From the NCBI GenBank assembly GCA_001592805.2, contig CP051140.1, forward strand, positions 1,799,501 through 1,863,500: DNA of 64,000 nucleotides, read 5' to 3'. The position numbers and the translations under genes were made by a program. The notes under the pieces are model-generated. The model did not search any database and had not been told where the DNA came from. It saw only the letters and a list, made by a program, of their open reading frames with translations. Each line of letters starts with the position of its first letter. Position 1 is the first letter of the stretch. The DNA comes from Peltaster fructicola. Lineage: Eukaryota; Ascomycota; Dothideomycetes. Below, piece after piece: positions 22,685 through 32,559 of the stretch.

Positions 22685-22744
22685 GGTTGGCATGTACGCA
22701 AGACCAGCCAGGGTGTTTCCATAGAAATGATATACAGGATATGC

Positions 22745-24382
22745 TCATCTCGCATTCGCTTGGTCCCTCGGAGTCTTGGGTGCTGCCAGCGCTGCGTTGT
22801 CGCCATCTTTGACCCAATATGAGGCTACACAGCCAACAGCAGCTATCGACGCCACGATCCACCATGCCATGCCGATCACACCACGTTCGCGCCATGTGTT
22901 GAACCAGTGGCTCGAGGCATATGGACCAATAGTGCGGAATGTCGCTGAGCATGCTTGTCCAAGCCCATTGATCGTGCCCAAGACGCTCGGGTGTGGTGAA
23001 GCGTTGTTTAGCAATATGATGACTGCCGGCATGGCGAACGTCCTCGCGGCGACTTGCAGGAACACGACAGCTGCGATGCCGAGCCAGATCAGTGCTCCAC
23101 TTGCAGGCTCGGGCGAAGGTGTGCTCGAAGGGAGTTGTGCTATGAATGGTGCTAGGTAGTAGGCCACAGGGAAGAGGATTATCGACACTCGGAAGCACCT
23201 CAGCAGACCATACCTCTTGCTGGCTGGAGGATAGAGGAGGAACTGTAGAGCGACGCCAATGTATCCAATGATGGACAAAGCAAAGCCAACACCTGTAGGC
23301 GTGAATGATAGACCGCCTGTAAACTTGAATGGACTTCGCCGTTGTACATTGCGATCTGGTACATAATCGCGAGCAGCAGTAAGCATGAGAACCCACAGAT
23401 TGTTGAACGCACCCAGATGAAAGTCAAAGATGCCAATGCTGACAAGAACCCAGAATACATTCAGCGTGCATAGACTCGACAAAGGGAGTTGTTTTGGAGC
23501 CGCTGGCTTCCTGGGTTGCAGCTCAATTTCGTCGCCCGCGAGAAGGTGCTCTTCGTCCAGCCGTTGCACAGCATGTGACGGCGCTGATCCATTGCGACTG
23601 TGTCCTATCAGTCCTCTGCGTAGCAATGTCGTAGGTATCAATGCTCTGAGATGAAAAGGCCGCTTGCTAGCTAGAGTCTCCCTGAGGTAGATGTGGACAA
23701 GCGCTGCTTCAGACAACAGGATGAATGTGCACAAAAGATTGGGAGCAGCATACGGGTACAGTTGGAGCCAGCCTGTAGCCTCTCCAGGTTGAGTATGGAA
23801 GTGCTCCGTCAGTATACCAGAGAGGAGCGGACCAGCTACGTTGGCCATATTGAAGGCAGCTGGAAAGAGGAGAAATGCTCGAGAGTGCCAGGCCTTGGGT
23901 ACTCGTTCTCCAAGCATACTCCTCGCAGAGCCAACAGTGCCATTGACAGCTCCGCAAAAGAATCTCCAGAAGACTGCTTGGTGGAAGCTTTGACTGAAAG
24001 CCATACCAATGCAACCGAAGGCAGTTCCAATGAGCCCGACCATCAGGACCAACTTTCGTCCAACCTCAGGTCTGTCGGCAGCAAGGCCCCATAGGAAGCT
24101 TGAAACGATCTGAGCCAGAGTGAAGGATGCAAACAGCGTACCGGTCTGCTTCGTGACGTCTGACTCGCTGATATTGGGATCGAAAGACTTGAGCTGGTAG
24201 TATCCATATGTCTGTATGGCAGCTTGTTGGAAGAAGTCGGCGAATCGCGACAGCATTAGAACAGCCACGTCCTGCTTGTGAGGCATGTTCCGCCATGTTG
24301 CTTCTGCGATGGGTGTTGAGTGAGCGACGTGGCTGTCGCGCGTCACTATGGCGGTAGGTGTACTCTCGTCATCCTCGGACAT
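22745..24382 (-). CDS. MFS transporter, DHA1-like
   Basis: Single exon, 545 residues. The cytosolic N-terminus is followed by the first transmembrane segment (LMLSRFADFFQQAAIQTYGYY) and the MFS loop motif SFLWGLAADRPEVGRK between segments 2 and 3. A GTVGSARSMLGE motif lies in segment 4. A long cytosolic loop of about 80 residues separates the two six-helix halves, and helices continue to VGCVASYWV near the C-terminus. The FADFFQ/YQLKSFDP start resembles the fungal family around yeast YCR023C, generally annotated as drug:proton antiporters. The substrate is unknown. Position next to the sulfo-transfer genes does not decide it. Confidence 0.85.
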   Translation of the reverse strand: MSEDDESTPTAIVTRDSHVAHSTPIAEATWRNMPHKQDVAVLMLSRFADFFQQAAIQTYGYYQLKSFDPNISESDVTKQTGTLFASFTLAQIVSSFLWGLAADRPEVGRKLVLMVGLIGTAFGCIGMAFSQSFHQAVFWRFFCGAVNGTVGSARSMLGERVPKAWHSRAFLLFPAAFNMANVAGPLLSGILTEHFHTQPGEATGWLQLYPYAAPNLLCTFILLSEAALVHIYLRETLASKRPFHLRALIPTTLLRRGLIGHSRNGSAPSHAVQRLDEEHLLAGDEIELQPRKPAAPKQLPLSSLCTLNVFWVLVSIGIFDFHLGAFNNLWVLMLTAARDYVPDRNVQRRSPFKFTGGLSFTPTGVGFALSIIGYIGVALQFLLYPPASKRYGLLRCFRVSIILFPVAYYLAPFIAQLPSSTPSPEPASGALIWLGIAAVVFLQVAARTFAMPAVIILLNNASPHPSVLGTINGLGQACSATFRTIGPYASSHWFNTWRERGVIGMAWWIVASIAAVGCVASYWVKDGDNAALAAPKTPRDQANAR

Positions 24383-24720
24383 TGTGTGCGACGAGTTGAT
24401 GGATGCATATGTTGCCAGGCCAGAGAGGTGTCGTGGCGTGTCGCATGTTAGGACATCGCGTTGAGAAAGGAGTGAAGTCAGCTCGCGGATATCACCGCCG
24501 CGCGTACAACCTCAGGACCAACGACAATGCTCCTGTAGCAAGCTCAGGCTGACATTTATGATATAGATTACGCAATCAGAGTGATCAAGAGTGCTAGGAG
24601 ATTTGTTTCAGATACGATCAATATCTCCATATCATTTAAAAGCGTATCAACAGGTCTAATCATTTCCGTCGTGTGTTGCCATGCAACGTCTTTCGCTATG
24701 CTATGCAAACGCTCCAAATC
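24383..24720. other. Intergenic, MFS promoter region
   Basis: 338 bases between the MFS start and the end of the arylsulfotransferase gene, both on the minus strand. The part near 24550-24660 is A/T-rich. No coding frame of note. Confidence 0.5.
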
Positions 24721-26697
24721 TCAACGACGACGACCAGGGCTTTCATAAACTTCAGATGACGAAGACAGCATCTCTATCTCGTCCTTCTCAGGGGTCCACC
24801 TTGCTCTCCTCGCAGATCGATCGAGTTGAGAGAAAGCACGAATCGATGCCATAATGTTGTTAACGACAGCCATTGGCCTCGACCGACGCATGAGAAGCAA
24901 TGCGGCGAGGAGAGCCACAAATGCAACGGCGATCCAGAGGAAAGAGGCGGTGCGACCACGCAGTCCTTTGCTGATAGCACCTGAGAAGGAGTCTCTTGGG
25001 GAGTAGTATTGCTGTGTACGATATCCTCTGTTCGTGGAGAGATAATTCTCATCAGTCTGCACATCAGCATCGTACGGGATCGTGAAGTTCTCTGGCACCG
25101 CCTTGTTATACTGACAACCACGCTCGTCGCAGTAATTGACTAGAGTAGAGCTCGGCACGAAAGTGCGTAGAGGTCCTGATGATGCCAACACGCGACCATG
25201 CTCATCAACAGCATCGACATATGTCCACTCGGCATATTCACCGTGATGATATTCTGTCTCGAATCCTTGCTTAGGAGTATCTCCTGCTGCTTGGAAAGGT
25301 CCCGAGGCCGTGGCAGCAGTATTGAAGCGCCATGTGCGCACTTCTGTAGCGCCATTCCAGCTGACATAGAAGCGAGTACCGGAGACCGAATCGCCGCTCT
25401 TACTGAATGTCCACACAGTGGGTGTGGTAGTTGGTTGAGCCGTCCAGTTGAACTTATGCGCTCGATACATCATGACGTTTGACTCTCGTAGAGCGAGTCT
25501 GCCGTACATGACTGCGCTACCATCGGCAAGGTGCTCCGAGAAGCGAGCGTGCTCTCCCCAGCAAATCAATGCGCCACCGTTTGGCAGAAGCTGCATGTTG
25601 CCTTGCGAAGCAGAACGCAGACCACCAGAGGGTTCTGGTGCACCCCAAGCTCTGATCAGGCTTGCTGTGTTGGCGCGGTGATCGATAGCTACGATGACGC
25701 CTTGAGAGTGCTCGTTTGTGTAGTTGTATGCATTACCCGAGTTGTCGAAGAAGGAGAGAACAGTGTGTGTTGTGTTCTCTGATACCCAGCGAGCCTCGTG
25801 CTGGTAGCCAAACTTGAAGTCCGATTGGAATGTCGAATGACTGCCGCCTAATTGCCAGAGGATGCGACCATCTCTGCCTGACAGCTTGTAGATTGCGCTT
25901 GTGTGTCTTGAGGATATCAGATAGTCTCCGTTCTTGTTCTTGTCAATGGAGTTGACGTGGAAGTAGTCCCATGCGGTGAGCGTATCCAGGCCATTTCCGC
26001 TCGTGTCAGTTGTGGCTGGCATAATCCACGATTGTGACGGGTCAACATGATCCAGAGAGCGCCACTCAAAGAGTACATCGCCAGTTTCTATGTCGATCTC
26101 CTGGAAGACACCATCTATGATGAATCCCATTCCCTCGAGCATATTGAACCTGGCGTTGACCGTCAGATCGTAGGGTCGAGGCTGATAGACAGTCAAGAGA
26201 GCTGTCTTTCCGTCCGAGAACGGCGTCAACCTGAACTCGTGCATGTCTGAGCTAGCACCTGCTCCAGAACTCTCCACTGTCTTGACCACTTTGTACGTAT
26301 TGTCCATGATCACCCCAAATCCTCTTGCGTAGCCATGATGCTGATCGCCTTGAAAAAAACACAAATGGTCTTTGCCTTTGTACTGACAAACATGTGGCAT
26401 ATGTGCTGTTCGAGGTCCCGCAGCTCCTGCTCCTGCCCATACAAGCTCTCCATAGTTGTCGTAGATATGTGGCCCTGGTGCAAGATTTCGATATGGCGCA
26501 AGGAAGAGATAGCCAGGCAGAATGAGCTCAGGTCTGTGTATTGTGAGCTCGATTATCGGCGCGTGCAGGTCCGGCCGTGATTTGAACTGGTGGGTAGGAC
26601 TTGTTTCATTCGTAAGGTCTGCTGAGGTGTGGACGAAGAGGAGCGAAAGTATGAGCCATAGTGCTGAACACCAAGACTCGTGTGTAGCCATCGTCAC
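24721..26697 (-). CDS. Arylsulfotransferase-family membrane-anchored secreted protein
   Basis: Single exon, 658 residues. The N-terminus has a signal peptide (CSALWLILSLLFVHTSADL), followed by a long extracytoplasmic domain of repeated beta-blades with ASST-family motifs: PGYLFLAPYRNLAPGPHIYD, SDMHEFRLTPFSDGKTALL, HVNSIDKNKNGDYLISSRHT and GRDGRILWQLGG, then HEARWV. A transmembrane helix lies near the C-terminus (SFLWIAVAFVALLAALLLM) with a basic cytosolic tail. Bacterial ASST moves sulfate between phenols; fungal members are common but their chemistry is not established, so the activity here is inferred from family. Several NxT/S sites suggest glycosylation. The two His residues in MHEFR and SSRHT are candidates for the catalytic site. 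A second sulfotransferase gene lies just upstream on the same strand. Confidence 0.82.
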   Translation of the reverse strand: MTMATHESWCSALWLILSLLFVHTSADLTNETSPTHQFKSRPDLHAPIIELTIHRPELILPGYLFLAPYRNLAPGPHIYDNYGELVWAGAGAAGPRTAHMPHVCQYKGKDHLCFFQGDQHHGYARGFGVIMDNTYKVVKTVESSGAGASSDMHEFRLTPFSDGKTALLTVYQPRPYDLTVNARFNMLEGMGFIIDGVFQEIDIETGDVLFEWRSLDHVDPSQSWIMPATTDTSGNGLDTLTAWDYFHVNSIDKNKNGDYLISSRHTSAIYKLSGRDGRILWQLGGSHSTFQSDFKFGYQHEARWVSENTTHTVLSFFDNSGNAYNYTNEHSQGVIVAIDHRANTASLIRAWGAPEPSGGLRSASQGNMQLLPNGGALICWGEHARFSEHLADGSAVMYGRLALRESNVMMYRAHKFNWTAQPTTTPTVWTFSKSGDSVSGTRFYVSWNGATEVRTWRFNTAATASGPFQAAGDTPKQGFETEYHHGEYAEWTYVDAVDEHGRVLASSGPLRTFVPSSTLVNYCDERGCQYNKAVPENFTIPYDADVQTDENYLSTNRGYRTQQYYSPRDSFSGAISKGLRGRTASFLWIAVAFVALLAALLLMRRSRPMAVVNNIMASIRAFSQLDRSARRARWTPEKDEIEMLSSSSEVYESPGRRR

Positions 26698-27238
26698 GAC
26701 GCACTGCTCTTCTCAGAATGTCTGCTCCGTGGTTGTAGCATTGCCGCTGGGTGTTTGCGACTTCTCGATGCGCCGTAGGAATGTGGTGCGGTCGTGCCTG
26801 GGGGATTGATGCTCTCTACGCAACACTCGAGAGTGTCTTTCTGAGCAAGACTACCAGGATGTCGTCAAGGCATGCATGTTTGAAGTTCCAGCACAATTGA
26901 TGCCGCAACTACAAAGTCGATGAAGTCGAGTAGCAACGCTCAGGGTCCAATCTGAAATATGCCCATCAAGGGGAGTATTAATAGGTTCTATATCACAGAC
27001 GACACACGTCAACAAGCTGCTCGCTGGCCGACAAGATGTGTATAGGACAGAGTTCTCTCGTCGTAGGAGTGGCTGTCAAAGAGCCTCATCGCACGTCTAA
27101 CCTCCCATCATATGCTCACAGCCTGTAATCCCAACAACCCGGTGAGCCATGTGCAGGAACTCAAGGCCTGCATGCACTGTTGGCGAAGTGCTGCGTCCTC
27201 TAACGCCGTCGCCATGCTGTAAAATCAGAATCGCCGGT
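26698..27238. other. Intergenic between the two sulfo-transfer genes
   Basis: 541 bases upstream of the arylsulfotransferase start. An A/T-rich patch (GTATTAATAGG) lies near 26975-26986. No gene seen. Confidence 0.5.
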
Positions 27239-28135
27239 CTAAAAGGCCATCCCTTGTGGCCGTGCTGAGAAGAGTCGTCGTGTGATTGATGTGCTCGTAA
27301 GTATGATAGCAGCAAGACTGCTGCCGACAACCAGCGCTCTAAAGGCGACATTGAGCATCTGCATCCTATTGCGGTGCTTGCATCGCGCAACAAAGCCATC
27401 GGTATCGTTGGTGTGTGGAAACTTCATAGAGTTCGGTTCAGGCACGTCGAGAAAGTCGCATAACGGCTTCCAGCCTTGACCCATCTTGTACTCCAGCAGA
27501 TTCTCCTTTGGGACGAGAGAGCGTACAAGATCGTAGTATTCGACGTATCGCCGCTTTCCGTTCTTCTCGAAGTCGCCTTCCCAAAACTCCTTCCAGAACT
27601 CTGCACTGTGTCAGTTCCAAGCAAATCCCGTGACCACGTACAACTCACTGCTCAGCATAGGCTCATACATGCCTGCTGCCCAGTCAAACTTGGCGACAGT
27701 CTTGAGTTCGGGCTCTGTCGCTCGCCAGTGTACCGTCTTCATTGTGCTTGCATGCCAGCTATCGACGTCCCTTGTCGTAAGGATAACCTTGGCATCGGGA
27801 TATGCCTTTATCAGCTCTTCTGCGAAAGCTACAGCTGGCCAGTCCGATACAGCCTGGCAATGTCCAAGTAGCTGATCCCACTCTTCTCGACCAAAGTGTC
27901 CTTGTCCATCGTACTTCCACGCAAGCGCATCAGACCACATGAGACAATCTGGAGGGTTTTCTACCGATGCAGACATCATGTGGTAGCAGTCTGCAAAACC
28001 GATCTCTTTCAATGCTGTGCGCAAGGCTGTCCGTGTGTCAGAGCCAGTCAGATCTCGTGCCTCTCGAACGTACATGCTGTGCCTGTGCGACCCAAACCTA
28101 ATGCCAGTATCTTCATCGGAACTACACGACGACAT
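27239..28135 (-). CDS. Sulfotransferase-family protein (P-loop, Sulfotransfer_4 type)
   Basis: Exons 27649-28135 and 27239-27600 with a 48-bp GTGAGT...GTGCAG intron give 282 residues. Conserved text is present throughout: ALRTALKEIGFADCYHMM, WPAVAFAEELIKAYPDAKVI, LTTRDVDSWHAS (the usual TxRD-W motif), MLSKFWKEFWEGDFEKNG across the splice, RSLVPKENLLEYKMGQGWKP and the C-terminal NRMQMLNVAFRALVVG entering a hydrophobic segment. The oddity is the N-terminal PAPS-binding P-loop. The family has a PRTGT-like loop before SLRTAL, but here the same place reads DLTGSDTRTALRTAL and the RTG core is missing, so PAPS binding may be impaired or the start exon may be mis-modelled. It is transcribed toward the arylsulfotransferase gene. 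Confidence 0.75.
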
Positions 28136-28848
28136 TCTCGTCGGTTGATGTCTGTATCTGAGGTAAAGATGTCGGTCGCTGGCTTGGGAGTATAAGGTTG
28201 GAATGCCATGCCGACTGCCAGAGGGAGAGAGAGAGCGCGCCTGGGAGTGAGTGACAGGGCGCTCGAGGAGGCCTATGCGCCTGTGAACAGAAGAGACAGT
28301 GTAGGCGCTAGGATGAGCAGTGAAGGGAATGTAATGGAGTTGCGCCGATCAGTATGAAAGGAGGAGGCACCTGATGAATGCGACATTCAGTAGGAAACAG
28401 CAGAAAGAAATAAGAGTCTTGTTGCAGTGAGAACAACGGTCGTCGTCATTCTTGAGCAGGTGTGCTCAGGAACGACGTGTCAGGCATGACGAGAGCCTTC
28501 CCATGCAAGATTGCGCGGTCGAAAACGAGCTCATCCACACAATGATCCTTTTCGAAGTCCATCTTCATCCGCGCGGCCAAGATCAGCTGTCGGTCCCCTT
28601 GCCCGATGGTGTGCTTCGCTTAGCAAATTAGCACGTCTCCTAAAGGAATGGATGGTGGAAGCATACAAAGAAGTATCAATGGATCCGACTTCCGACTACC
28701 GTGAACACAATACCGTCTTGGCGGCTCAACGTCAACAAGGATCGTGCATGCAGCACCAGAGTGCTATTGATAAGTATCATGAATGTGTCGTGACTAATAC
28801 ATCGTCAAAGACAGTCGTTCTCCCACACAGGGTCTGTCAATGCTCATT
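28136..28848. other. Intergenic, no gene seen
   Basis: 713 bases between the sulfotransferase start and the HECT gene stop. A short GA run lies at about 28223-28236. It presumably holds the sulfotransferase promoter and the HECT 3' UTR; short plus-strand frames here are antisense noise. Confidence 0.45.
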
Positions 28849-31800
28849 TCAAACCAAATCCCTCGCTGTCCTCGACAGCCCTCCAAAAGCTTGTCGCTCA
28901 AGCTGCTCCCTGCTGCGGTACTGCCACAAGACTAACATATTGAAGCACGTCCGAGCTACAGGGAATCGCTGCTCCTCAGACCTCCCGGCAGAATCCTTGC
29001 CACTCCAGCCATCACCGCCGGCGACAATGCGAAGGACCAGGCTTGTGGCTCCGACAGCAGGAATGCGGTCGCTACTTGTGATGAAGGTCAGCAGCTTCCT
29101 CTGCATGTCAACCGAGGCCAGCTCAAATGCTTCCCAGAACCATCGCACGACGGCCACGTCTTCCGCAGGGTTCGCGATAGCTGTGTGAGGATGAGCGGCC
29201 TCGCGCCAGTTTTCATGCACTGCGACAGCCTTCACACTGCGCACATCCAGTGTCTCATCGCTGCCTCTAATGAGTAATTCGATCTCTTCTGCGCGGAACA
29301 AGCTGAGAGCATTGCCTGCGCAAACTGTGAAGAACCCACGCTTGAATGGCTCGAATTGTCGTGCAACGGCAGTGTCCAGCACATAGCGTACGTAAGCTTC
29401 GACGAACTCTGCACGGTTTGTGTTTGTTACAGGTATGTTCTCGCCGCCAGGCATCAGTGGTACTTCCGTGATTGTCCCAAACTTGTCCACTGGCGTCACG
29501 AATGACCAGCAATATGTGGATTCCACATCGCCGTCGAAATCGAGGAGTTGCTGTAAGCCTGACGCCAGCGACGGCTTGTACTCAGCGAGGTCTGCTACAG
29601 TGTATGTCATCTGGCCCTTGATGCCAGTCAAGCTTGATAAGTTAGAGCCTTGCACGCTGCCAGCAGGTGCTGCTGCCAACAATTTTCTGAAAGCGAAGGA
29701 AGGCAATGCAATATCCAGGATAGTAGAGTTGTAGATGGCCAATCCAAGGAGAGCTCCAACGAGATAGAACTGATCACTGGTTTCGAAAGTGTGAGGATTG
29801 AAGTAGCATGTCCGGCTTTGCTCATCGTATACGAAGAGGCCATGGTCGGCATCGAAGACCTCTCGTGCCAGCATCAAGAACCACTCTTTGCGTAAGCCAC
29901 CAGCATCAACACCCTCTTCGCCGGCAAAGTGTACTCGTAGACCTTTCTTGAGCTCCTCCTGGCCAGAGCCGACCGCCTCGCTGATCTGTCGTAGCGAGTC
30001 GTCAACCATGCAGTCTCTTCTGACCTTAAGGTGGAATTGTCCGTCGATGGCTCGTTGTCGTATGACTTGATCGAAGATCGCCTCTCTCGCTTTGATCTCC
30101 ATCTGTCGTCGCGCATCATACTCGAGGATCTTGGTCTTGGCGCCCATGCTTAAGAATAATGGATATTGGCAGAATGCAAACTTCTCCTTCTTGCTTTCCC
30201 AGACTTTGAAGTCTGCGATGAGATCGTGATAATCGAGTAAGGTGTTGTAGAAGTTCGATGTCTGGAGCAGCTGGCCGCTGCGGCGGACCCTATCTTGTGG
30301 CCGCACAACGCTGTTGCCAGAGTCGACACGAGGGATGTTGTCTATCTTACGTCGTCCCTGCCAGATATTGTTTGCAGCGAAGAGCAAACTCATGACCTTT
30401 GCTGCAGTCTTGACCTGCCAGTCATTCGTCCACTCTGGCTCGCTCGATTCATCCGCTCGCTTCTTTACAGATCCGCTAAGACCCATGGCAGAGTGTAGCT
30501 GAGCCGATGTGCTCATCGCACCTCCACTCAGGTCTGGAATGAGGCCTCCATCGGCAAGGTGATTCGAGTCGGCTGGTCGACTGCTTCGCCGAGAGATGCG
30601 GTAGTTGACAAACATCGTACAGAGATCGACTAATGATGTGAAATGCTCTTCGTCGAGCCGGCTGAGCCAGCCTACGACATATCGGTGGCAGGTATCTGGT
30701 GTGTTGGCGAGGAGGCCGAATATACGCTTGACAAGTCCATTGTGCTGATTCGCCTCTCGAGTAGGCTGCTTTTGTGGACTGCCTGCAAGGTGCGAGCTGT
30801 TGGGTCCAAGTGATGCATCCTGACGCTTGACAGCAGCAGGCGAGCCTGGCAGCGCATGACTGCTGTGTATACCTCGCGGCCAGCTGATTGATTGAGGATA
30901 GAGTGATGGATTGGATAAGATGATGAATAGGAAGCGAAGATGCTCAGGCTCCTTGAGAGGGCTTCCCGGTCGCTTGAGTATGTTTTCTGTGATTTTCAAC
31001 AGTGTCCGCACAGTGTGCTCCCGAGCCTCTCTCAGGTCGTTATCAATCTCCTGAATATCTGTAGCGCCTGTGACATCCTCGATAGAGCGAAAGCTTGCTT
31101 CCCTTAGATGCTCGAGCTGGCGCTGCCAGTCTGTGCCTGCAGAATGTACAACACCATACCAAGCTGCAAGTTGTGTCCAGTTGATGTTTGGGCTTCTGCT
31201 CGTCACAGGTTTCCTGCTCTCCGAGCCAACTTTCTTGCGCGGAAGTGTATGACTGGGGTGTCGACCAATCTTACCGGTCCACCAACTCCCATTTTCGCCA
31301 ATATCACCAAGCAGAAGAGTCTTGGCATCAAGCTGGTCGAGGCTGACGCCCGAGACGAACTCGGGATTCGCAAGCTCAGGCGGTGGTGTCGTGATGTGGC
31401 TTTCACTTCTTGCCCTGCCCGGCGGAGGAGGTCGGATCGTGCTGAAGCTGGCATTCAGAGTCGTCCAATTACCGAAAGTAGCGACAAGGTAGTCGTCGAG
31501 GGGCCTGAAGATCAGCTTGATTCGATCATAGCGTCTTCGTTCATTGAGCTCATCTACTGTCAGCCTCGGACTTGGTGGAACCCTTGGCGGGCGCTCGCTG
31601 CTGTATTGTGGTGCAGGAGCTGGCCGCAGTGTAGGCTTTGAATCTGGCGGCCTTCGCGATGAAGAATGTGGTACAGGCTTCCTCTGAAGTGATGTTTGTC
31701 GTCTGTGGGCGGGTGAGGTCGCAGTCCTGGCTGGCACGCTCCCTGGTGACGAGGGCGATGCCTCTGGAATGCTTAAGCCTCGATCTGCTTCTGTCTGCAG

Positions 31801-32559
31801 TTCCGTCGAAGGAGTCGTTGGAGGTGATGCTACTAAAGCGCTCTCTTCCGCCATGACTGGAGGATGCAGTTTTGGTGCGTTACCCTCAGTTTGATCTGAG
31901 CTACCTCTCTCGTGTATGCGCTTGCTTCGAGACTCCAGGTACATCATAAGACATTTCTCGATGATCGCTTTGGTTCTCTCGAGGCTGAGCGGCGGTACAG
32001 ACGGTTGTCTCTCCGACACTACGACGTCTTGGCCATCACTCCCTTGTCTCGTGACCGACTTCAGATCATTGATCGTGAGGCAAACCATGCACCTGTACTT
32101 ATCGAGCTCTTTTGGTACTTTGACCCTACTGTCACAACATATACATCGCCTTTGCACCTTTTCACCGTGATCACTGCCCTGCCTCTTTCCAATAGACCTA
32201 CTAGGTCCCAGATTGTCCGTCGGGCTGCCATTGAGCACAGGCACAAGCTTTTCGTCCAGGGCAACATCGTTGTCATTTGATCTCAAATTGCCGGCACTCT
32301 TCTTCCGCGAGAAGATCTTCGGTATCGGTTGACTCGCAGAGCGCGTGTGAGAATGCGTGTGTGCTGAGCCTGCAGTTCTTGGGCGTGGAGGGGTTACCAG
32401 GGTATCGTGGTCATCGTAAAGAGTATCCTGACTAGGTGGGAGTGCAGGTAGCGCTTTGTCGCGGGATGTAGTGCCTCTCGAGGAGGATGCACTGCTGTTC
32501 GCTCTGTTTGAATTAGAGGAAGAGCCCGGGAGGAGTCTCGAGGACCATGACGGCGCCAT
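28849..32559 (-). CDS. HUL4: HECT-type E3 ubiquitin ligase, Hul4-like
   Basis: A single exon of 1236 codons. The Ser/Arg/Pro-rich N-terminal region contains a four-Cys zinc-ribbon-like element (RCICCDSRVKVPKELDKYRC then C-L) near residues 140-165, characteristic of the fungal Hul4 group. The helical middle ends at an EEGVDAGGLRKEWF block that opens the HECT N-lobe, followed by FNPHTFETSDQFYLVGALLG and the C-lobe. The catalytic Cys is Cys1205 in ARTCFNMLVLWQY, 31 residues before the end, the usual position. The family takes ubiquitin from an E2 onto this Cys and passes it to substrates; yeast Hul4 has been linked to protein quality control and RNA surveillance. The gene is longer than yeast Hul4 because of the disordered N-terminus. 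The gene is divergent from the aldo/keto reductase. Confidence 0.88.
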   Translation of the reverse strand: MAPSWSSRLLPGSSSNSNRANSSASSSRGTTSRDKALPALPPSQDTLYDDHDTLVTPPRPRTAGSAHTHSHTRSASQPIPKIFSRKKSAGNLRSNDNDVALDEKLVPVLNGSPTDNLGPSRSIGKRQGSDHGEKVQRRCICCDSRVKVPKELDKYRCMVCLTINDLKSVTRQGSDGQDVVVSERQPSVPPLSLERTKAIIEKCLMMYLESRSKRIHERGSSDQTEGNAPKLHPPVMAEESALVASPPTTPSTELQTEADRGLSIPEASPSSPGSVPARTATSPAHRRQTSLQRKPVPHSSSRRPPDSKPTLRPAPAPQYSSERPPRVPPSPRLTVDELNERRRYDRIKLIFRPLDDYLVATFGNWTTLNASFSTIRPPPPGRARSESHITTPPPELANPEFVSGVSLDQLDAKTLLLGDIGENGSWWTGKIGRHPSHTLPRKKVGSESRKPVTSRSPNINWTQLAAWYGVVHSAGTDWQRQLEHLREASFRSIEDVTGATDIQEIDNDLREAREHTVRTLLKITENILKRPGSPLKEPEHLRFLFIILSNPSLYPQSISWPRGIHSSHALPGSPAAVKRQDASLGPNSSHLAGSPQKQPTREANQHNGLVKRIFGLLANTPDTCHRYVVGWLSRLDEEHFTSLVDLCTMFVNYRISRRSSRPADSNHLADGGLIPDLSGGAMSTSAQLHSAMGLSGSVKKRADESSEPEWTNDWQVKTAAKVMSLLFAANNIWQGRRKIDNIPRVDSGNSVVRPQDRVRRSGQLLQTSNFYNTLLDYHDLIADFKVWESKKEKFAFCQYPLFLSMGAKTKILEYDARRQMEIKAREAIFDQVIRQRAIDGQFHLKVRRDCMVDDSLRQISEAVGSGQEELKKGLRVHFAGEEGVDAGGLRKEWFLMLAREVFDADHGLFVYDEQSRTCYFNPHTFETSDQFYLVGALLGLAIYNSTILDIALPSFAFRKLLAAAPAGSVQGSNLSSLTGIKGQMTYTVADLAEYKPSLASGLQQLLDFDGDVESTYCWSFVTPVDKFGTITEVPLMPGGENIPVTNTNRAEFVEAYVRYVLDTAVARQFEPFKRGFFTVCAGNALSLFRAEEIELLIRGSDETLDVRSVKAVAVHENWREAAHPHTAIANPAEDVAVVRWFWEAFELASVDMQRKLLTFITSSDRIPAVGATSLVLRIVAGGDGWSGKDSAGRSEEQRFPVARTCFNMLVLWQYRSREQLERQAFGGLSRTARDLV

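Noticed and set aside
22638-23396. A 252-codon minus-strand frame overlapping the MFS gene
   Set aside because: It is the same strand in a shifted frame, rich in Ser, Arg, His and Cys, with no domain; the MFS frame explains the region fully.
27481-27540. A suspected frameshift in the sulfotransferase near VRSLVPKEN
   Set aside because: On re-reading, the reverse strand has CTCTCTC rather than CTCTC, and the exon stays in one frame from 27598 to the stop.
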